This document shows, one piece after another, positions 20,177 to 27,584 of a DNA stretch of 51,454 nucleotides. Positions within the stretch are counted from its first letter, which is position 1. Each line of letters begins with the position of its first letter. The DNA lies in contig CANHNH010000001.1 of NCBI GenBank assembly GCA_947461995.1, positions 78,913 to 130,366 of the forward strand. Reading direction: 5' to 3'. The position numbers and the translations under genes are program-made. Below the pieces are notes generated by a model. That model had not been told where the DNA came from, did no database searches, and saw only the letters and a program-made list of their open reading frames with translations. The DNA is from Candidatus Nanopelagicaceae bacterium. Its GTDB lineage: Bacteria > Actinomycetota > Actinomycetes > Nanopelagicales > Nanopelagicaceae.

Positions 20177-20761
20177 ATGCCAACTCATAGTTCCGGACTA
20201 CGTATCAGCGTGTACGGGCACCCAAGTGCTCAGCCAGAATCTGTGGCCGACCTATTTGGTGCTACCCACAATTCTGAAGTAGGCGGTTCAGAAGACGTGG
20301 CAATTTTTGTCATTAATCCAAATTCCGGCGTGGACGAAAAAACAATATCTGATTGGGCCGCTCTCGATGAGTACCAAACACCACGATTAATTACCGTGAC
20401 AAATTTAGAAAATGGAGAAGGTGATTTTGACGATGCCGTGTTGCTCGCAAATCGCTTATTTGATCAAATAGTTACGCCATATTTGGTATTACACGATGAT
20501 GCCGGACTGCCCTGCGCACTTATTAGTTTAGAAACGCAAGAAATTATTGATTACTCAACGCTTCCTTCGAAAGTTATTCCTAGTGATGCCGAACATCAAA
20601 CTTTAGTCAGTGAGTTTGTTGCTGAATATAAATCTCATATGGCGGTCATGGGGGAAGAATCTTTTGCAGCTGGCTTACTCTTTCCTGCAATTCCACTGTG
20701 GATTGAAAAAAATATTGGTGTCGATATTGTTAATAAATACCTTTCGCAGATTAGTCGTTAA
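20177..20761 (+). CDS. Degenerate EF-G-like GTPase-domain protein
   Basis: This 194-residue soluble protein resembles the GTP-binding domain of elongation factor G but has lost its nucleotide-binding motifs. Residues 42-68 (VAIFVINPNSGVDEKTISDW onward) mimic the EF-G stretch that ends in an NKMD motif; here that region reads LITVTNLENGEGDFDDAVLL (71-90), so NKxD is gone. The P-loop position reads SVYGHPSAQPESVADL and lacks GKT. EF-G-like genes in this neighbourhood are known to me from streptomycetes, but I am not certain of that. It is the only plus-strand gene in a long minus run. Its 3' end overlaps the HIT gene by 11 bases. Function unknown. Confidence 0.7.
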   Translation: MPTHSSGLRISVYGHPSAQPESVADLFGATHNSEVGGSEDVAIFVINPNSGVDEKTISDWAALDEYQTPRLITVTNLENGEGDFDDAVLLANRLFDQIVTPYLVLHDDAGLPCALISLETQEIIDYSTLPSKVIPSDAEHQTLVSEFVAEYKSHMAVMGEESFAAGLLFPAIPLWIEKNIGVDIVNKYLSQISR

Positions 20762-21284
20762 CCCAAGCTGCTGAAAGATCGCTACGGGTCTGAGCCAATA
20801 ACTGAGGCAAAACTTTTGTCTGACCAATAATTGGCATGAAATTAGCATCTCCGCCCCAGCGTGGCACTACGTGTTGGTGAATATGGTCTGCGACTCCAGC
20901 ACCAGAAATTGCACCCTGATTCATACCGAGGTTAAACCCTGCAGCGTTCGAAACTTTTCGCAAAGTTTTCATTGCTTGCGTGCTTAATGAAGAAATTTCG
21001 TTTCGTTCAACTTCGGTTAAATCTGTGAGGTCAGCGACGTGACGATAGGCGCAAACTAGAACATGTCCTGCGTTGTAAGGATACAAATTCATGACAACGT
21101 ATGCAGTTTCACCACGATGAACAATTAATCCTTCTTCGTCACTCAAAGATGGAATTGCGCAGAACGGACAAACCACGCTGTTTCCTTCGAGAGGTCTATT
21201 CTCGCCTTTTAAATAATCCATGCGATGCGGTGCCCATAAACGCGACCATGTGTCTGGGATGCCAGCGCCGCCTTCTAAATGCAT
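20751..21284 (-). CDS. HIT-domain protein (Ap4A phosphorylase-like)
   Basis: A 177-residue histidine-triad hydrolase or phosphorylase. The triad is in DHIHQHVVPRW. An N-terminal CPFC pair may help bind zinc, followed by HRGETAYVVMNLYPYNAGHV, the usual HIT nucleotide-binding block. The mycobacterial gene at this position (between thrS and pgsA) encodes an Ap4A phosphorylase, so a role in dinucleoside polyphosphate breakdown is inferred. It follows thrS by 3 bases and is probably cotranscribed with it. Its 3' end overlaps the convergent EF-G-like gene. Confidence 0.92.
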   Translation of the reverse strand: MHLEGGAGIPDTWSRLWAPHRMDYLKGENRPLEGNSVVCPFCAIPSLSDEEGLIVHRGETAYVVMNLYPYNAGHVLVCAYRHVADLTDLTEVERNEISSLSTQAMKTLRKVSNAAGFNLGMNQGAISGAGVADHIHQHVVPRWGGDANFMPIIGQTKVLPQLLAQTRSDLSAAWVND

Positions 21285-21287
21285 AAA

Positions 21288-23276
21288 CTAAACCTGAATT
21301 CTTTTTGTCACTGCGTCTTTAATCTCTTTAATGGCATCAGCAACAGGAATACCATTTTTCTGTTCACCATTTCTATATCTAAATGAAACCGCGCCAGCTT
21401 TTTGATCTTCTTCTCCAGCTATGACCATAAAAGGAATCTTTTGCATTTGTGCGTTACGAACTTTTTTCTGCATGCGATCATCGGATGCATCTATCTCGGC
21501 GCGAATTCCAGCTTTTTTCATCTGTGCTATGACTTCAGCTAAATAATCAGCAAACGCATCTGCAACAGGAATACCAACTGCTTGAAGCGGGGCAAGCCAT
21601 GGTGGAAATGCTCCTGCATAGTGTTCAGTTAAAACACCAAAGAATCTTTCGATAGAACCAAATAATGCACGGTGAATCATGACGGGACGTTGACGTGTTC
21701 CATCAGCTGCTGAGAATTCAAGTTCGAAACGTTGAGGCAATTGAAAATCTACTTGAATGGTCGACATCTGCCACGTGCGACCAATGGCATCTTTCGCTTG
21801 TACGGAAATTTTAGGTCCGTAAAAAGCTGCGCCACCTTCATCTAGTACTAACTCTAATTTTTGCGCCTCTGCTGCTTTGCGAAGTGCTTCTGTGGCTTCT
21901 GCCCAGTCCTTGTCTTCGCCGACAGATTTTTCTGGGTTTCGGGTTGAAAGTTCGAGATAGAAATCATTGAGGCCATAATCGCGCAGCAAATTCAGTACGA
22001 AAGTTAATAATGAATCAAGTTCAGTTGGCATCTGATCTTTTGTGCAATAAATATGGGCATCATCTTGTGTGAAACCGCGGGCACGAGTTAATCCGTGCAT
22101 CACACCTGATTTTTCGTAACGATAGACGGTTCCAAATTCAAATAATCGAAGTGGTAACTCACGATAGGAACGTCCGCGTGCACGGAAAATTAAGTTATGG
22201 AAAGGACAGTTCATAGGTTTCATGTAGTACTTCTGTCCTGCTTTTTTAATAGTGCCATCTGGATGATGTTCTTCATCCAAAATCATTGGTGGATACATAC
22301 CTTCGGAGTACCAATCCAAGTGACCCGATGTTTCAAAGAGCGCAGCTTTTGTTAGGTGCGGTGAATAAACAAATTCGTAACCTTCTTCTTCATGGCGAAT
22401 GCGGGAATAATCTTCCATTGCCCGGCGCACAATGCCGCCCTTTGGATGAAAGACAGCCAGGCCAGAACCAATTTCTTCTGGAAATGAAAATAGATCTAAC
22501 TCATTTCCAAGTCGTCGATGATCGCGTTTCTCCGCCTCTGCCAACAACTCGAGGTGAGCATCTAATTCTTCTTGCGTCGGCCACGCAGTTCCGTAAATTC
22601 TTTGCAGCATCGGATTCTTCTCAGATCCGCGCCAATATGCTGCGGCACTTCGCATTAATTTAAATGCGGGAATATGTTTTGTTGACGGTAAATGTGGACC
22701 ACGACATAAATCACTCCACACCGGTTGGCCATCGCGACCTAAATTGTCGTAAATAGTTAGCTCTGCACCACCGACTTCGACGCTTGCTTCATCATCAGCG
22801 CCAGATTTCAAGCCAATAAGTTCACACTTATACGGTTCGTGAGCGAGTTCTTTCAAAGCCTCTTTTTCGGTAGTAACACGGCGCTTAAAACGCTGGCCAT
22901 CCTTAATAATTTTACGCATTGCGGATTCAATTTTTTCAAAATCATCAGGGTTAAAAGGGCGCTCTGGATCAAAGTCGTAATAAAAACCATCTGTAATTGG
23001 TGGACCGATTCCTAACCTAGTTCCTGCAAAAATACTCTGAACTGCTTGAGCCATAACGTGAGCTGTTGAGTGACGCAAAACAGCTAAACCTTCTGGCGAA
23101 GAGATGGTGATTGATTGAATCTGATCGCCGGCAGCTAGGTCGGTCCACAGATCTCTTAGCTCGCCATTTATTTTGCAAACAATTACATCTTTGCGTTCAG
23201 CGAAAATGTGAGTTGGTTTTTGGTCTGCCGCAACGTTAACAGCGACGCCATCAACGATGATTGAGAGCTCGGACAT
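21288..23276 (-). CDS. thrS: Threonyl-tRNA synthetase
   Basis: Full-length (662 residues) threonyl-tRNA synthetase. An N-terminal TGS domain is followed by the editing domain with [15 protein letters not shown]. The class II core contains [20 protein letters not shown], including the zinc-site Cys, then [20 protein letters not shown]. The motif 3 region is [19 protein letters not shown]. The C-terminal anticodon-binding domain starts near residue 560. The start is 4 bases after the end of the class IV aminotransferase gene, so pabB, the aminotransferase, thrS and the HIT gene look like one unit. Confidence 0.97.
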   Translation of the reverse strand: MSELSIIVDGVAVNVAADQKPTHIFAERKDVIVCKINGELRDLWTDLAAGDQIQSITISSPEGLAVLRHSTAHVMAQAVQSIFAGTRLGIGPPITDGFYYDFDPERPFNPDDFEKIESAMRKIIKDGQRFKRRVTTEKEALKELAHEPYKCELIGLKSGADDEASVEVGGAELTIYDNLGRDGQPVWSDLCRGPHLPSTKHIPAFKLMRSAAAYWRGSEKNPMLQRIYGTAWPTQEELDAHLELLAEAEKRDHRRLGNELDLFSFPEEIGSGLAVFHPKGGIVRRAMEDYSRIRHEEEGYEFVYSPHLTKAALFETSGHLDWYSEGMYPPMILDEEHHPDGTIKKAGQKYYMKPMNCPFHNLIFRARGRSYRELPLRLFEFGTVYRYEKSGVMHGLTRARGFTQDDAHIYCTKDQMPTELDSLLTFVLNLLRDYGLNDFYLELSTRNPEKSVGEDKDWAEATEALRKAAEAQKLELVLDEGGAAFYGPKISVQAKDAIGRTWQMSTIQVDFQLPQRFELEFSAADGTRQRPVMIHRALFGSIERFFGVLTEHYAGAFPPWLAPLQAVGIPVADAFADYLAEVIAQMKKAGIRAEIDASDDRMQKKVRNAQMQKIPFMVIAGEEDQKAGAVSFRYRNGEQKNGIPVADAIKEIKDAVTKRIQV

Positions 23277-23280
23277 GCCC

Positions 23281-24048
23281 CTAGCCTACCGAAGTCCTTA
23301 CGGCCATTTCTCGGATTTGTTGCGCAAATAATTGACTAACTTGTAAATCTGGCAGCACTCGCCCATCAATGCTTGCGACAGGTATCGCAATTTTTAAACT
23401 AGATATAACGATGGCTGCCTGGACATGCGACAGATCATTCGTATCTATTTTTCTGACCTTTACTGGCAAATTTTCCACGACCAATGCACGCATGACCCCA
23501 GGCAAAACACCTTGAATAATTGGCGGCGTGATCCAGAGTCCATCGCTGTAAAAAATAAGATTCGAAACAGCGCCTTCACATACTTCGTGGTTGCTGTTAA
23601 TAACGATCGCTTCGTCGCACCCTTTTTGCTTTGCACCACTCAAGATTTCCAATCTAGATGTATATGGAAATGTTTTGACAGGTACGCCTTTGATATCTAT
23701 TTGCAGTGAATGGGTACAAAGCCTCAAATTATGAGCCAACTCTTCATAAGGTTCATGCGTTGCGATAAACGTGCCATCTTCTTTAAAAAGCAATCGCAAT
23801 CGTCCAACTGGATGTTTCACTTCAGCTAATAGGTGATCTATTGCCATACGTATGCGTTCTTCACCTGGTATGGAAACGCCAACCCTTGCGCCACCATCGA
23901 GAGCTCGCCTCATATGACGATTGAGTGCGTATGGCAACGAATCAACGGTTTTGATTGTTTCAAAAACACCAAAACCATCGGGCCAGTTATCGTCGCCCAA
24001 ACCGTGCGCGCTGGATTCAACTACAGAATCATTGACCCAAATTTTCAT
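23281..24048 (-). CDS. pabC: Class IV PLP aminotransferase / aminodeoxychorismate lyase
   Basis: This 255-residue protein belongs to fold-type IV PLP enzymes. Its coupling to pabB (4-base overlap) makes 4-amino-4-deoxychorismate lyase, which gives p-aminobenzoate for folate, the most likely role. Features are [19 protein letters not shown] near the N-terminus, [20 protein letters not shown] with the probable PLP lysine in KTFPY, and [11 protein letters not shown] with the conserved Glu. A D-amino-acid or branched-chain aminotransferase is possible on sequence alone. The thrS start follows by 4 bases. Confidence 0.82.
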   Translation of the reverse strand: MKIWVNDSVVESSAHGLGDDNWPDGFGVFETIKTVDSLPYALNRHMRRALDGGARVGVSIPGEERIRMAIDHLLAEVKHPVGRLRLLFKEDGTFIATHEPYEELAHNLRLCTHSLQIDIKGVPVKTFPYTSRLEILSGAKQKGCDEAIVINSNHEVCEGAVSNLIFYSDGLWITPPIIQGVLPGVMRALVVENLPVKVRKIDTNDLSHVQAAIVISSLKIAIPVASIDGRVLPDLQVSQLFAQQIREMAVRTSVG

Positions 24049-25040
24049 GTGATTTTTCCCGATGCAATTTTAATTAATCGTTCAGCCTTCAACTCTGTTT
24101 CTTCCCACTCATCTTCAGCATCGCTGGCCCACGTTATTCCTGCACCGGTTCCAAATTTGATTGCGTCTTCTTCTTTCCAAAAAGTTCTGATCGCAACAGC
24201 TAACTCGCAAGCATTTCCTTCTATCCAACCAATCGCGCCGCAGTAAATTCCACGCTCTATTTCGTGTTCTGCAATTATTTTCACAGCTGAGGATTTGGGC
24301 GCACCGCTTACCGATCCAGGTGCCAGTAAAGGTTCAATGATTTGTTGCCACGATAGATTCTCTTTTAATTGACCCGTTACATCCGATACAAGGTGATCGA
24401 TTCCGGGATGGTGTTCTACATCCAGCAATCGGGGCACATCAATGGACCCATCTTTACAAATTTGTCCTAGATCATTTCTGATCAAATCAACGATCATCAC
24501 GTTCTCGGCTGTGTCTTTACTACCAAACTCTGCACCCCCTGTGCGGCGAGTACCTTTTATCGGAGACGACGTGACGGTGTTGCCTTTTCGCTTAAGAAAT
24601 AGCTCCGGCGAAGCAGAGGCAATTTCTACACCCGGAATTCTCAAATAACTTGCATACGGTGCCGGATTGTTTTGCAAAATCGATGCAAACAATGGTGCGA
24701 GTGAAAAATCCTTGTCGATAGTTGCGCTCAAAGTTCGACAGGCATTTACTTGATAGACCCATCCATTAGATATGTCTTCCTGGATGGCTTTCACATACGA
24801 GACGTACATGTCATGATCCATTGATGATTGAAATTGCGAGGTAACAAATTGCGAATCATTCACTGCAAATTGCGATTCAGAAACATGTGCAAAATTGGCG
24901 CACGTCCACTGGCCTTCAAAGGAAATAGAAACGGCCCAAAAACCATCATTAGTTATTTCGCTGGGATCATGTGTTACTCGCTGCAAACCCGTTGCAAATC
25001 GATTGCCCATCCAAAAGATCGGCTCAACCCCTGCGTTCAT
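24045..25040 (-). CDS. pabB: Aminodeoxychorismate synthase component I (PabB-like)
   Basis: A chorismate-binding enzyme of 331 residues, which converts chorismate to aminodeoxychorismate with a glutaminase partner. The catalytic domain carries SPELFLKRKGNTVTSSPIKG, VMIVDLIRNDLGQIC, PLLAPGSVSGAPKSSAVKI and FGTGAGITWASDAEDEWEET, all standard chorismate-binding blocks. It is shorter than classical PabB (about 450), lacking much of the N-terminal domain, as is common in actinobacteria. Anthranilate synthase is less likely because trpD is far away and the neighbour is pabC-like. TAAGTT ends 6 bases before the ATG, so it is probably leaderless. Confidence 0.85.
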   Translation of the reverse strand: MNAGVEPIFWMGNRFATGLQRVTHDPSEITNDGFWAVSISFEGQWTCANFAHVSESQFAVNDSQFVTSQFQSSMDHDMYVSYVKAIQEDISNGWVYQVNACRTLSATIDKDFSLAPLFASILQNNPAPYASYLRIPGVEIASASPELFLKRKGNTVTSSPIKGTRRTGGAEFGSKDTAENVMIVDLIRNDLGQICKDGSIDVPRLLDVEHHPGIDHLVSDVTGQLKENLSWQQIIEPLLAPGSVSGAPKSSAVKIIAEHEIERGIYCGAIGWIEGNACELAVAIRTFWKEEDAIKFGTGAGITWASDAEDEWEETELKAERLIKIASGKIT

Positions 25041-25046
25041 GCGGAC

Positions 25047-25052
25047 AACTTA
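25047..25052 (-). promoter_or_regulatory. Predicted -10 element for leaderless pabB
   Basis: On the minus strand TAAGTT (TANNNT) ends 6 bases before the pabB ATG and there is no ribosome-binding site. It would drive pabB, pabC, thrS and the HIT gene. Confidence 0.5.
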
Positions 25053-25112
25053 GTCGTTGCCACCTCACTTTGGCTCTTGCGCACTCATGCGATAGATTTT
25101 GCCCTGCAGTAC

Positions 25113-25185
25113 GCGGACGTAGCGCAGTTGGTAGCGCGGAACCTTGCCAAGGTTCAGGTCGCCGGTTCGAACCCGGTCGTCCGCT
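25113..25185 (+). tRNA. tRNA-Gly(GCC)
   Basis: The cloverleaf is complete. The acceptor strands GCGGACG and CGTCCGC pair fully, the anticodon stem GAACC/GGTTC closes a loop TTGCCAA with anticodon GCC, and the T arm contains GGTTCGAACCC. The discriminator is T and CCA is not encoded. The gene heads a Gly-Cys tandem that is common in actinobacteria. Confidence 0.97.
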
Positions 25186-25192
25186 CTGATTC

Positions 25193-25239
25193 ACCGCCAC
25201 TTACACATCTTTACTAATGTAAACGATAAGAGTGGCGGT
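25193..25239 (+). terminator. Inverted repeat after tRNA-Gly
   Basis: ACCGCCACT (25193-25201) and AGTGGCGGT (25231-25239) are perfect 9-base complements. A smaller inner pair, TTTAC/GTAAA, lies in the loop, and ATTTCTAT follows. It sits between tRNA-Gly and tRNA-Cys and could act as a terminator or as a processing structure. The T-tract is weak, so termination is uncertain. Confidence 0.45.
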
Positions 25240-25247
25240 ATTTCTAT

Positions 25248-25318
25248 GGTGGAATGGCCGAGAGGCGAGGCAAGGGACTGCAAATCCCTCTACACGGGTT
25301 CAAATCCCGTTTCCACCT
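25248..25318 (+). tRNA. tRNA-Cys(GCA)
   Basis: The acceptor pair GGTGGAA/TTCCACC is perfect. The anticodon stem AGGGA/TCCCT holds loop CTGCAAA with anticodon GCA, and the T arm has GGTTCAAATCC. The discriminator T (U73) is the known cysteine identity base. CCA is not encoded. Confidence 0.97.
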
Positions 25319-25326
25319 CCATTATT

Positions 25327-25344
25327 TGAAGGGGTGTCCCTTCA
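25327..25344 (+). terminator. Hairpin after tRNA-Cys
   Basis: TGAAGGG and CCCTTCA form a 7-base stem around GTGT directly after tRNA-Cys. The following sequence is A-rich, with no T-tract on the plus strand. It is a likely 3' end or processing hairpin for the tRNA transcript. Confidence 0.45.
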
Positions 25345-25369
25345 CCAATAAAAATGAAAGAATTCAACA

Positions 25370-25717
25370 ATGGTGCCACTTGATGAAACACAACGTCCTT
25401 GGGGCCGTTATGAAATTTTGCAAGAAAGTGCAATTCATAAAACCAAATGTGTTTATTTACTCCCAGGAAAACGTTTGTCCTACCAACGCCACCAAAAACG
25501 ATCCGAGCATTGGTTTATTGTTCAAGGCAATGCCGAAGTAACACTTGAAGGAAAGGTTTCACAACTTTCACCCGGTGGAACAATCACTGTTGGAATCGGC
25601 CAACTTCATCGAATCGCAAATGTCGGAACCGAAGAAGTTATCTTCATCGAAGTGCAAACCGGCACCTATTTTGGTGAAGATGATATTGAGCGTATTGATG
25701 ACGATTTCGGTCGCTAA
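25370..25717 (+). CDS. Solo cupin, C-terminal domain type of mannose-6-phosphate isomerase/GDP-mannose pyrophosphorylase
   Basis: This 115-residue protein is a single cupin like the C-terminal domain of type II mannose-6-phosphate isomerase (ManC/AlgA). It begins with RPWGRYEILQES, then LPGKRLSYQRHQKRSEHWF with the metal-binding His residues, then VQGNAEVTLEG, and ends GTYFGEDDIERIDDDFGR, a recognisable tail of that family. The N-terminal nucleotidyltransferase domain is absent. Mannose activation would suit the PIM pathway in this window, but that link is inference. It stands alone between tRNA-Cys and tRNA-Val, an odd place. Neither a ribosome-binding site nor a leaderless promoter is clear. 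Confidence 0.85.
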   Translation: MVPLDETQRPWGRYEILQESAIHKTKCVYLLPGKRLSYQRHQKRSEHWFIVQGNAEVTLEGKVSQLSPGGTITVGIGQLHRIANVGTEEVIFIEVQTGTYFGEDDIERIDDDFGR

Positions 25718-25745
25718 ATTAGCTGTTGTATAGTTCCATCACCTA

Positions 25746-25817
25746 GGACGATTGGCTCAGCGGTAGAGCACCACATTGACATTGTGGGGGTCACTGGTTC
25801 GATCCCAGTATCGTCCA
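25746..25817 (+). tRNA. tRNA-Val(GAC)
   Basis: The acceptor pair GGACGAT/ATCGTCC is perfect. The D arm is GCTCAGCGGTAGAGC, and the anticodon stem CCACA/TGTGG holds loop TTGACAT with anticodon GAC. The T arm is CTGGTTCGATCCCAG, and the discriminator is A. CCA is not encoded. A diverged copy of its anticodon-to-T-arm section occurs near 26620-26655. Confidence 0.97.
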
Positions 25818-25863
25818 CGTTATAGATTGAATTTAGAGATGAATTAGAGTGAAGAACACGAAG

Positions 25864-26535
25864 TCATAGTGACAACTTTTTGAAAACTGCTAAATACGCC
25901 GGATGAATTGGCCAAACCTTTGTAAGCATTGCTGGAAAATGCGGAAGATAAGAATCTCGTAATGTTTCAAATCCCTCGGCCTCAAAGAGTTTGCGAACGG
26001 TCTTTCCTGAAGGTCTATAAATGTGAGTTGGATCCGAGTCATAGAGTTTGGAGTACTCCCAGCGAGTTAACCAATTCGAAATTGTTGGCATGTGAACAAG
26101 CACAATGGCTCCAGGTCTTGCTGATGCACTAATTGACTGGATACCTGCAACTGGATTTGATAAATGCTCAATGATGTTAATCGCCAAAATTAGATCAAAC
26201 TTCTGTGAAAAAGGGCTTGAGTCGTGCAGATCTCCTTGTTTAAAAAATCTTTCGGGCTTTCTTCCCCCTGCAACTTCAACTGCATGATGAGCAATATCCA
26301 CTCCACATAAAGTTCGCGCACCTTCAAATGCATCCAAGAGCCATCCATAGCCACATCCGACATCGATTACATCAGATTGTGAAAGTTTGTTGGTGCTGTA
26401 CTTGGCGTAAATGTTAAACAGAATTCTGTCACGCCACTTATCAAACACTGTCTGTTGGGGTTCGCCCTGACTTGAGACTGCACCATAGAGTTGGGAAAAA
26501 TACTCATGACCCGCGGTTTCACGACTTTCTTCCAT
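25864..26535 (-). CDS. SAM-dependent methyltransferase (class I)
   Basis: A 223-residue class I methyltransferase. Motif I is VIDVGCGYGWLLDAF, followed by TLCGVDIAHHAVEVAG (motif II acid), KFDLILAINIIEHLSNPV (motif IV-like) and ARPGAIVLVHMP. Overall it resembles the Methyltransf_11/23 type used in lipid, quinone or sugar methylation; the substrate is unknown. I use the ATG at 26535 because GGGGAG lies 5 bases ahead; the frame also opens at a TTG at 26556. It stands between tRNA-Val and a tRNA-like remnant, and no neighbour suggests a pathway. Confidence 0.85.
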   Translation of the reverse strand: MEESRETAGHEYFSQLYGAVSSQGEPQQTVFDKWRDRILFNIYAKYSTNKLSQSDVIDVGCGYGWLLDAFEGARTLCGVDIAHHAVEVAGGRKPERFFKQGDLHDSSPFSQKFDLILAINIIEHLSNPVAGIQSISASARPGAIVLVHMPTISNWLTRWEYSKLYDSDPTHIYRPSGKTVRKLFEAEGFETLRDSYLPHFPAMLTKVWPIHPAYLAVFKKLSL

Positions 26536-26561
26536 CAGTACTCCCCGAGCTTTCAACTAAA

Positions 26562-26668
26562 TTTGGAGAAAACTATCAGGTTCATTGGAATTTACCGATA
26601 GACGCACTGGCGGAGATCGCCACAGTGACAGTGGCGACACTGGTTCGAGTCCGGTGCCGCTCTCCAAA
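26562..26668 (+). pseudogene. tRNA-like element, probably a decayed tRNA-Val copy
   Basis: A textbook T arm, ACTGGTTCGAGTCCGGT, lies at 26639-26655, preceded by CCACAGTGACAGTGG, which matches the anticodon region of the intact tRNA-Val(GAC) upstream (CCACATTGACATTGTGG) apart from two G/T changes and a lost base. The 3' flank GCCGCTC would be the acceptor strand, but no partner exists at the proper distance, and no D arm can be drawn. Several overlapping inverted repeats are present, including TCGCCAC/GTGGCGA (26617-26637) and TTTGGAGA/TCTCCAAA (26562-26569 and 26661-26668). A tRNA remnant is the best reading; an unusual structured RNA is the alternative. Confidence 0.5.
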
Positions 26669-26677
26669 GTTTTAAAC

Positions 26678-27001
26678 TTAGTGGCTTACTCCCCCAAGAT
26701 TCATAATTACAACTCCGGCAATAATTATCGTCATGCCGATGATGTTTAACTTGGTTAATTCTTGATTGAAAAAAATCATCCCGCCAATTGCTGCACCGAT
26801 AATTCCAAACCCAGACCAAATGGCGTAGGTAATTCCAACATCTATTTTCTTGAGTGATTGGGACAGCAAAGCAAAGGCTGTTAAGTATCCGAAAACAACG
26901 CCAATTGATGGCCACAGTTTTGTGAATCCATCGCTTCGTTTAAGCAACAAAGTTCCGGCAATTTCGGCTGCAATGGCAATAGCTAGCAAGAACCATGTCA
27001 T
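26678..27001 (-). CDS. Small multidrug resistance (SMR) family transporter
   Basis: A 107-residue, four-helix membrane protein of the SMR family. The essential Glu is in AIAAEIAGTLLLKRSDGFT (helix 1), with GITYAIWSGFGIIGAA in helix 3 and NIIGMTIIIAGVVIMNLGG in helix 4. These match the EmrE/QacE branch more than the guanidinium-exporter branch, so a proton-coupled exporter of organic cations is likely; the substrate is inferred. SMR proteins act as antiparallel dimers. A TACGAT hexamer ends 6 bases before the ATG, so the gene is probably leaderless. It is divergent from the gene at 27033, with 31 bases between starts. Confidence 0.92.
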   Translation of the reverse strand: MTWFLLAIAIAAEIAGTLLLKRSDGFTKLWPSIGVVFGYLTAFALLSQSLKKIDVGITYAIWSGFGIIGAAIGGMIFFNQELTKLNIIGMTIIIAGVVIMNLGGVSH

Positions 27002-27007
27002 GTGTGA

Positions 27008-27013
27008 ATCGTA
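27008..27013 (-). promoter_or_regulatory. Predicted -10 element for leaderless SMR gene
   Basis: TACGAT (minus strand) fits TANNNT and ends 6 bases before the ATG at 27001. It lies back to back with the element at 27021-27026 for the opposite gene. Confidence 0.5.
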
Positions 27014-27020
27014 TCCCGAC

Positions 27021-27026
27021 TAATAT
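27021..27026 (+). promoter_or_regulatory. Predicted -10 element for leaderless gene at 27033
   Basis: TAATAT fits TANNNT closely and ends 6 bases before the GTG start at 27033. No ribosome-binding site is present. It is one of the best matches in the window. Confidence 0.55.
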
Positions 27027-27032
27027 TGCTAT

Positions 27033-27584
27033 GTGCCCACTAAAGACCCGAGCCGAGAAGCGCATTTTCCCTTAATAGAGAAGAAGTATGGCGAGCCAAT
27101 GAAATATTGGTTCAAAATCATGGCAACAATCAAAGATAAGAAGTACCCAGAGCAGATTGCCCACCTTCGTGAGAATTACGGATTCTCACAAGCGCATGCC
27201 AATGCCCTCGTAATGTTCTCTCGCGGATCAACTACAACACGAAAGTTTGAAACCCCCAGTGATTACTTCAAATCAATTGATCCAGTCCAAGCCAAGACCC
27301 TCAGAAAAGTATTTAGAATCCTGAAGGCGAAGTATCCTGAATTAGAACTTGTTACTGCATGGAATCAACCGATGCTGCGAAAAGGAACTCACTATGTTTT
27401 TGGTGCATCCGTAGCTAAGAATCATATTTTGATTGCACCCTTTGATGCTGAAGTCATAAGGAAGATTGCGCCGCAACTCAAGGGTTACAAAGTTAATAAA
27501 AAAACTGTCGCTGTTCCTAATGATTGGAAAGTTGATGAAAAAATCTTGATCAATATGGTTAAGAGCGCTCTTTCACAAAAGTGA
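27033..27584 (+). CDS. DUF4287 / DUF1801 two-domain protein
   Basis: This 183-residue soluble protein has an N-terminal DUF4287-like part, with EKKYGEPMKYWFKIMATIKD and LRENYGFSQAHANALVMFSR. The C-terminal part, from about residue 75, is DUF1801 (YdhG-like), with YFKSIDPVQAKTLRKVFRIL, TAWNQPMLRKGTHYVFG and the DAEVIRKIAPQLKGYKVNKK tail. Neither domain has a firm function. The start is GTG, supported by TAATAT ending 6 bases upstream, which makes it leaderless. An ATG two bases upstream is in a different frame. The 3' end overlaps the convergent hydrolase gene by 26 bases. Confidence 0.85.
   Translation: MPTKDPSREAHFPLIEKKYGEPMKYWFKIMATIKDKKYPEQIAHLRENYGFSQAHANALVMFSRGSTTTRKFETPSDYFKSIDPVQAKTLRKVFRILKAKYPELELVTAWNQPMLRKGTHYVFGASVAKNHILIAPFDAEVIRKIAPQLKGYKVNKKTVAVPNDWKVDEKILINMVKSALSQK

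Noticed and set aside
24828-25217. Plus-strand open frame of 129 codons over pabB and tRNA-Gly
   Set aside because: It lies antisense to pabB and runs through a clear tRNA; the translation resembles no protein family.
26562-26668. TTTGGAGA/TCTCCAAA as the acceptor stem of a long class II or selenocysteine tRNA
   Set aside because: The pairing does not join the T stem correctly, no D arm or plausible anticodon loop (with U33) can be drawn, and no TCA anticodon is present.
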